DNA of 64,000 nt, taken from NCBI GenBank assembly GCA_012270485.1, contig JAAXIF010000007.1, positions 1 to 64,000 on the forward strand. Reading direction: 5' to 3'. How positions within the stretch are numbered: position 1 is the first letter of the stretch; each line of letters begins with the position of its first letter. Made by a program: the position numbers and the translations under genes. Shown here in pieces: positions 59,148 to 64,000 of the stretch. This stretch comes from Sphingobacteriales bacterium (lineage in GTDB: Bacteria; Bacteroidota; Bacteroidia; Chitinophagales; Chitinophagaceae). The notes under the pieces were generated by a model. The model searched no databases and was not told the DNA's origin. It saw only the letters and a list, made by a program, of their open reading frames with translations.

Positions 59148-59192
59148 TTTGTTAAACGAACCATGAACTTCTTACCAACAGACGGACCTTTG

Positions 59193-59200
59193 TATCTTTG
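59193..59200 (+). promoter_or_regulatory. -7 element TATCTTTG before SPOR gene
   Basis: Exact consensus 36 nt before ATG 59237. An in-frame TTG at 59198 lies within it, so the later ATG is the better start. Confidence 0.5.
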
Positions 59201-59236
59201 CAAAAGAATTTCACTAACTTTCTGAAAACATCCACT

Positions 59237-59659
59237 ATGCGTATCGTTTTGTTTTTGATGGGAATAGGGTGTATGCATTTCCTGCAGGCTTCTGATTCTA
59301 TCATTGTAAGAAAAGATCCTCGTTTGGACTTGCTTACTGCGAAACAAGCACAGATCAATAAGCGGTCTGCTATGATGACCAGTAGTGGGCAGTATAAAGG
59401 GTATCGCATACAAGTTATCAGCACAAATAGCCGCGACCGAGCTTTAAGTATTAAAACAGAATTATTAAGTCGTTTCCCCGATCATAAAACCTATACATCC
59501 TATCAATCGCCCTTATTCAAAGTGCGTATAGGAAATTTTATCAGAAAAGAAGATGCAGAACAGTTCCGGAAAACATTGAGCAGGTTCTATCCTCAAGGTG
59601 TGTATGTAGTAGAGGATGTGATTGAATACAATGCTGTAGAGGAGGAACTGACACAATAA
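59237..59659 (+). CDS. SPOR domain protein
   Basis: A 140-aa exported protein. Signal peptide MRIVLFLMGIGCMHFLQASD, a charged linker, and a C-terminal SPOR domain (about 55-130: YRIQVISTNSRDRALSIKTE, SPLFKVRIGNFIRKEDAEQF). SPOR domains bind denuded peptidoglycan at division sites, so it likely acts in the periplasm on the cell wall. Followed after 8 nt by the amidohydrolase gene, probably an operon. Confidence 0.88.
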   Translation: MRIVLFLMGIGCMHFLQASDSIIVRKDPRLDLLTAKQAQINKRSAMMTSSGQYKGYRIQVISTNSRDRALSIKTELLSRFPDHKTYTSYQSPLFKVRIGNFIRKEDAEQFRKTLSRFYPQGVYVVEDVIEYNAVEEELTQ

Positions 59660-59667
59660 ATAGGATT

Positions 59668-60846
59668 ATGTTATTACAACAGATAAAAAATTTAGCGTCC
59701 AAATATGCAGCAGATACCGTAGCCATTCGTTCGTATCTGCATGCAAACCCTGAACTGAGTTATCAGGAATTCGAGACATCCAAATTTGTACAGTCGAAAC
59801 TGCAGGAAATCGGAATTGAATTTGAAGTAATGGCCACAACAGGGGTGCTTGGCATTATTCGTGGTAAAAATCCTGATAGCCGTGTCATTGCCTTGCGTGC
59901 GGATATGGATGCATTACCGATACAAGAAGAAAATGACGTACCCTATCGTTCACAAAAGACGGGTGTCATGCATGCTTGTGGTCACGATGTCCATACCTCC
60001 ATTTTATTGGGGGCAGCTAAAATTTTATATGAGTTGCGTGATAGCTGGGAAGGAACTGTAAAACTGTTGTTCCAGCCGGGAGAAGAAAAAAATCCGGGTG
60101 GCGCCAGCTATATGATACGTGATGGTGCTTTACAAAATCCAATACCACAAGGTATCATTGGATTACATGTGCATCCGGGATTGGACACGGGCAAGTTGAG
60201 TTTTCGAAAGGGTAGGGTAATGGCGAGTGCAGATGAGATCTATATCACCATTAAAGGTAAAGGCGGACATGCCGCTTCTCCGAATTTAACAGCTGATACC
60301 GTATTGATTGCATCACATTTAATTGTGAGTTTGCAACAGATCATATCACGGAATAAAAATCCATTGTCTCCATCTGTCTTATCCATCTGCTCTATTCAGG
60401 GTGGACATACCACCAATGTTATTCCAAGTGAAGTGAAACTGATGGGAACATTTAGGGCAATGGATGAAGAGTGGCGTTTTAAAGCGCATGATTTGATTCG
60501 TAAAAATGCAATTGGTTTGGTGGAATCCATGGGAGGAGAAATTGATTTGCATATTGATATTGGATATCCTACAGTTGATAATGATCCTGTTTTCACAGAA
60601 ACAGCCTGGAAACAGGCTGATATGTTCATGGGTAAAGAAAATGTGCTGGAAACAGAAATGAGAATGGGAGCTGAAGATTTTGGTTATTACACACAAGTAA
60701 TTCCGGGTTGCTTTTTTAGATTGGGTGTGCGCAATGAAGCCAAGGGAATTGTTCATAATGTTCATACCCCACTTTTCGATATTGATGAGCGAGCCATAGA
60801 AATCGGTATAGGCAATATGGCCTGGTTGGGAGCGACTGTTACTTAA
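59668..60846 (+). CDS. M20 family amidohydrolase
   Basis: A 392-aa metal-dependent amidohydrolase of the hippurate hydrolase/N-acyl amino acid deacylase group (M20D). RSYLHANPELSYQEFET at the N-terminus, VIALRADMDALPIQEEND, metal site MHACGHDVHTSILLGAA, LLFQPGEEKNPGGA, IIGLHVHPGLDTGK and the C-terminal GAEDFGYYTQVIPGCFFRLG. Releases amino acids from N-acyl or peptide substrates in the cytoplasm; exact substrate unknown. Downstream of the SPOR gene by 8 nt. Confidence 0.9.
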   Translation: MLLQQIKNLASKYAADTVAIRSYLHANPELSYQEFETSKFVQSKLQEIGIEFEVMATTGVLGIIRGKNPDSRVIALRADMDALPIQEENDVPYRSQKTGVMHACGHDVHTSILLGAAKILYELRDSWEGTVKLLFQPGEEKNPGGASYMIRDGALQNPIPQGIIGLHVHPGLDTGKLSFRKGRVMASADEIYITIKGKGGHAASPNLTADTVLIASHLIVSLQQIISRNKNPLSPSVLSICSIQGGHTTNVIPSEVKLMGTFRAMDEEWRFKAHDLIRKNAIGLVESMGGEIDLHIDIGYPTVDNDPVFTETAWKQADMFMGKENVLETEMRMGAEDFGYYTQVIPGCFFRLGVRNEAKGIVHNVHTPLFDIDERAIEIGIGNMAWLGATVT

Positions 60847-60946
60847 ATCTGCGGTAAATACAGTTGTTTTTCGTGAATTAATACGTGAATACAAAACCAA
60901 TGATGGTGGGTATAGTAGGTGTTGGTAGTTTAGCAAAAAATTTATT

Positions 60947-61468
60947 TTGGACGCTATACATATCCAACATAAAATCTATACTCTACGAGAACAGAAAGTC
61001 ATGCTTGATTTTGATCTGGCATTATTGTATGGAGTACAAACAAAGCGCTTGAAAGAATCTGTTAGACGTAATATCGATCGTTTTCCTCCTGATTTCATGT
61101 TTGAGTTAACCCAACAAGAATACCATTTTCTAAGGACGCAATTTGCGTCCTTAGAAAATGGTAAGGGAAAGCATAGCAAATACCCTCCATTTGCATTCAC
61201 CGAACAAGGTATTGCTATGCTTAGTGGCGTTCTAAGCTCTGAGCATGCTATTCAAATGAACATAGCCATTATGCGGGCATTTATTGCGGTTCGTAAAATG
61301 ATGATGCAGTATAGTGAACTGGCTGCCGAGGTAGAACTAATCAGAACATCAGTTTCCAATCATGGAGAGCAACTGGGGTTAATCTATGAAGCCATTGAAA
61401 ACATTCTGGATGAACAAGCTGAGTATAAAGCACTACAAAACCGTAACAGGATAGGCTTTATGAAATAA
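60947..61468 (+). CDS. ORF6N domain protein
   Basis: A 173-aa protein with an N-terminal ORF6N DNA-binding domain (about 8-90: HKIYTLREQKVMLDFDLALL, RNIDRFPPDFMFELTQQEYH, FAFTEQGIAMLSGVL) and a C-terminal helical/coiled-coil part. ORF6N domains occur in phage anti-repressors and many free-standing Bacteroidota proteins of unknown role. There is no ATG before the domain, so the start is probably TTG 60947; ATG at residue 19 would cut the domain. Codons for YHFLRTQFASLENG carry a perfect inverted repeat (61121-61163). No other phage gene is nearby. Confidence 0.83.
   Translation: MDAIHIQHKIYTLREQKVMLDFDLALLYGVQTKRLKESVRRNIDRFPPDFMFELTQQEYHFLRTQFASLENGKGKHSKYPPFAFTEQGIAMLSGVLSSEHAIQMNIAIMRAFIAVRKMMMQYSELAAEVELIRTSVSNHGEQLGLIYEAIENILDEQAEYKALQNRNRIGFMK
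61121..61163. repeat. perfect 21-bp inverted repeat inside the ORF6N gene
   Basis: Arms TACCATTTTCTAAGGACGCA-A (61121-61141) and its exact complement (61143-61163) around a single T. It is translated, and the residues fit the family, so the palindrome coexists with coding constraint. Confidence 0.92.
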
Positions 61469-61601
61469 GCCTCTGTTTTTTATTTATATTGTATTTTGCA
61501 CCCCAATTTCCTCCCAAGTCCGGCCAGCGAACCGAAACTTGAAGTGAGTGACACAACAGCAGCTGAATAGGGATCTGTTGCTGGTAACGTAAAAAAACAA
61601 T

Positions 61602-63944
61602 ATGGCTAAAAATAATGATCTGCGGAAAGAACAGGCACTAGAATATCATTCCAGTGGCAGACCCGGTAAAATTGAAGTAATTCCCACTAAAGAAGCCAAA
61701 ACCCAAAGAGACCTTTCCTTAGCGTATAGTCCGGGTGTGGCAGAGCCCTGCAAAGAGATTCATAACAATGTAGAAGAAGTATATAAGTATACTGCAAAAG
61801 GAAATTTGGTAGCGGTAATTAGTAATGGAACAGCAGTATTGGGATTGGGTGATATTGGTCCGGAAGCCAGTAAGCCTGTGATGGAAGGGAAGGGGGTATT
61901 ATTCAAAATATTTGCAGACATCGATGTATTTGATATTGAGATCAATGAAAAAGATCCGGAGAAGTTCGTTCAGATTGTAAAAGCCCTTGAACCCACATTT
62001 GGAGGTATCAACTTAGAAGATATCAAGGCTCCGGAATGTTTTTACATTGAACAACAGCTCAAACAACAGATGAATATCCCCGTAATGCATGATGATCAGC
62101 ACGGAACAGCCATCATTAGTGGGGCTGCATTGTTGAATGCATTGGAATTGCAGAAAAAAAGAATTGAAAAAGTTCGTTTTGTTGTGAATGGTGCCGGTGC
62201 TGCTGCTATGGCTTGTACACAACTTTATGTTGCATTAGGAGCACGTTATGAAAATTTTATTCTGTTTGATAAAGATGGAGTTCTCCATGAAGGAAGAACA
62301 GATCTGGATGTAACACGCAGAAAATTTGCGGTAAAACGATCTGACATTACCCTTGATAAAGCCATGAAAGATGCGGATGTGTTTTTAGGCTTGAGTGTAG
62401 GTAATGTGGTTACACAAGAGATGGTAAAAAGCATGGCGAAGAATCCTATTGTTTTTGCAATGGCCAATCCTGATCCGGAAATTACTTACGAAGACGCAAT
62501 TGCGGTTCGTAAAGATATCATCATGGCAACCGGAAGAACCGATTATCCCAATCAGGTCAATAATGTATTAGGGTTCCCTTATATCTTCAGAGGTGCTTTA
62601 GATGTACGAGCTAAACAGATCAATGAAGCGATGAAACTGGCAGCAGTAAAAGCTTTGGCTGAATTAGCGAAAACCCCTGTTCCGGATATTGTGAATATGG
62701 CTTATAACCAAACCAATATGTCTTTTGGTCCGGAATACATCATTCCCAAACCGCTTGATCCAAGATTATTGTCTACTGTAGCACCTGCTGTTGCTAAAGC
62801 TGCTGTAGAAAGTGGTGTAGCTCAGAAAAAGATCCATAATTGGGATGCGTATGTATTGGAACTCAACAGACGCTTAGGTTTAGATAACCAACTTATTCGT
62901 GTCATCGGTAACAAAGCCCGTCGCGATCCTAAGCGATTGGTATTTGCTGAAGCCGATAATCAAAAAATATTAAAAGCGGCCAGTATCATTTATGATGAGG
63001 GTGTGGCTTATCCAATTTTATTGGGAGATCCTGTTAAGATCAATCGAATTGCAGAAGAACACAATATTGATATTACTGATTTACCCATCATTGATCCACG
63101 TAGTGATGAAATGGAGTCTAAACGAGAGTTCTACGGTGAACTATTCTTTAAGAAAAGACAACGTAAAGGATTCAACCATTATGAAAGCATTAAGATCATG
63201 AAGGATCGCAATCATTTTGGTTGTATGATGGTGGAGACAGGAGATGCGGATGCGATGTTATCAGGACTTACTAAAAATTATGCAGAAGCCATTCGTCCGG
63301 CATTACAGATCATTGGTACCGAAGAAGGAGTGAAGAAAATTGCGGGTATGTATCTGTTGTTAACCAAAAAAGGACCTTTATTCCTGGCTGATACTACCGT
63401 GAATTTTAATCCAACGGCAGAAGAGCTTGCAGACATTACGATGATGGTTGCAAAAGAAGTACGCAACTTCAATCTAACACCACGCATTGCCATGTTGAGT
63501 TATAGCAATTTTGGCAGCAGTGATTCAGGAGAAGCTAAACTGGTGGCAGATGCAACCCGAATTTTAAAACAACGCAATCCATCTTTGATTGTTGATGGTG
63601 AAATGCAGGGTAGTATGGCTTTCAACAAAGAAATATTGAGAGATAATTATCCATTCAGTGAACTAGTAGATGAGGATGTGAATGTGTTAATGTTCCCTAA
63701 TTTGACTGCTGGTAATGTGGCGTACAATCTGTTAAAAGAAGTAGGTGGCGCAGATGCTATCGGCCCCATTTTATTGGGATTGAAAAAGCCGGTGCATGTA
63801 TTGCAATTGGGAAGTACAGTTAGAAGTATCATCAATATGGCGCTTGTAGCTGTGGTTGATGCACAACTCAAATGCAGAATGGACACCAACGAAGTTGTTC
63901 AACGCAGCAGTTGGTGGAAGCGTTTGAAGAAGAGAAAAAAATAG
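61602..63944 (+). CDS. maeB: NADP-dependent malic enzyme with phosphotransacetylase-like domain
   Basis: Decarboxylates malate to pyruvate, supplying NADPH. 780 aa: malic-enzyme domain about 1-425 ([45 protein letters not shown] strand, [23 protein letters not shown]) and a C-terminal PTA-like domain about 440-770 ([65 protein letters not shown]). The PTA part in this class is regulatory (acetyl-CoA sensing), not known to be catalytic. Complete. The stop is immediately followed by a family A repeat. Confidence 0.95.
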   Translation: MAKNNDLRKEQALEYHSSGRPGKIEVIPTKEAKTQRDLSLAYSPGVAEPCKEIHNNVEEVYKYTAKGNLVAVISNGTAVLGLGDIGPEASKPVMEGKGVLFKIFADIDVFDIEINEKDPEKFVQIVKALEPTFGGINLEDIKAPECFYIEQQLKQQMNIPVMHDDQHGTAIISGAALLNALELQKKRIEKVRFVVNGAGAAAMACTQLYVALGARYENFILFDKDGVLHEGRTDLDVTRRKFAVKRSDITLDKAMKDADVFLGLSVGNVVTQEMVKSMAKNPIVFAMANPDPEITYEDAIAVRKDIIMATGRTDYPNQVNNVLGFPYIFRGALDVRAKQINEAMKLAAVKALAELAKTPVPDIVNMAYNQTNMSFGPEYIIPKPLDPRLLSTVAPAVAKAAVESGVAQKKIHNWDAYVLELNRRLGLDNQLIRVIGNKARRDPKRLVFAEADNQKILKAASIIYDEGVAYPILLGDPVKINRIAEEHNIDITDLPIIDPRSDEMESKREFYGELFFKKRQRKGFNHYESIKIMKDRNHFGCMMVETGDADAMLSGLTKNYAEAIRPALQIIGTEEGVKKIAGMYLLLTKKGPLFLADTTVNFNPTAEELADITMMVAKEVRNFNLTPRIAMLSYSNFGSSDSGEAKLVADATRILKQRNPSLIVDGEMQGSMAFNKEILRDNYPFSELVDEDVNVLMFPNLTAGNVAYNLLKEVGGADAIGPILLGLKKPVHVLQLGSTVRSIINMALVAVVDAQLKCRMDTNEVVQRSSWWKRLKKRKK

Positions 63945-63974
63945 ACCATAGTCCATGGACCATGGTCTATGGAC
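63945..63974. repeat. family A palindromic repeat after maeB
   Basis: ACCATAGTCCATGGACC then ATGGTCTATGGAC, a near-perfect palindrome centred on GTCCATGGAC. It begins at the base after the stop codon. Confidence 0.8.
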
Positions 63975-64000
63975 ATAATCACAGCAAGCAAAAAATCGTA

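Noticed and set aside
60947..61468. Prophage remnant suggested by ORF6N
   Set aside because: Flanking genes are housekeeping and no other phage gene is present.

Overview
The window is a gene-dense, low-to-moderate GC chromosomal segment of a Bacteroidota bacterium, most likely Chitinophagaceae (Sediminibacterium-like; the genus is inference). Supporting signs are two large secreted proteins with type B type IX secretion (T9SS) sorting domains, GLPGLI, DUF1573, DUF3467 and OMP_b-brl type proteins, a TPR/PD40/OmpA lipoprotein-like protein, fused E1 alpha/beta dehydrogenases, almost no Shine-Dalgarno sequences, and repeated Bacteroidota -7 promoter elements (TAnnTTTG) directly before start codons.

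Layout. 0.3-2.7 kb: sugar-nucleotide transferase, a free-standing four-helix-bundle (23S IVS type) gene bracketed by palindromic repeats, and a FabK/nitronate monooxygenase-like flavoprotein. 2.8-14.4 kb (minus strand): SDR oxidoreductase, twin T9SS cargo proteins, alpha/beta hydrolase overlapping lnt, guaB, dprA. 14.5-21.1 kb: GLPGLI protein converging on an OmpA-family protein, queE, folD, DUF3467, radC, prs. 21.4-24.8 kb: rplY, an inverted histidine kinase, pth, FAH-family hydrolase. 24.8-30.3 kb: fused E1 dehydrogenase, a tRNA with CAT anticodon followed by a broken copy of its 3' half laced with REP-like hairpins, a GH5 glycosidase and an M28 peptidase. 30.8-39 kb: stand-alone receiver protein, predicted outer-membrane protein, PLP aminotransferase, DUF1573, second fused E1, DCC thioredoxin-like protein, YebC. 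39-45.5 kb: transporters (APC, DAACS, MFS), DedA, GT9 glycosyltransferase. 45.6-54.4 kb (minus strand): OMP receptor, mdh, TlpA-like protein, MlaF-like ATPase, lysA, scpB, atpG, membrane protein. 54.6-64 kb (plus strand): secA, small membrane protein, deoC, SPOR protein, M20 amidohydrolase, ORF6N protein, maeB.

The genes are mostly housekeeping: central carbon (mdh, maeB, two E1s, deoC), nucleotide and folate supply (prs, guaB, folD), queuosine (queE), translation (rplY, pth, tRNA), envelope biogenesis and secretion (lnt, secA, T9SS cargo, OMPs), and DNA uptake or maintenance (dprA, radC, scpB). I see no phage, transposase, CRISPR array, rRNA operon or defence island.

The unusual content is in the gaps and at gene edges. 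At least seven families of short quasi-palindromic repeats sit next to stop codons and sometimes supply start or stop codons. Several form nested palindromes around an unrelated inner hairpin. Two repeats lie inside coding regions: a 7-nt tandem repeat in the hydrolase gene, and a perfect 21-bp inverted repeat in the ORF6N gene. No function is proven for any of these; they are the best candidates here for something undescribed.
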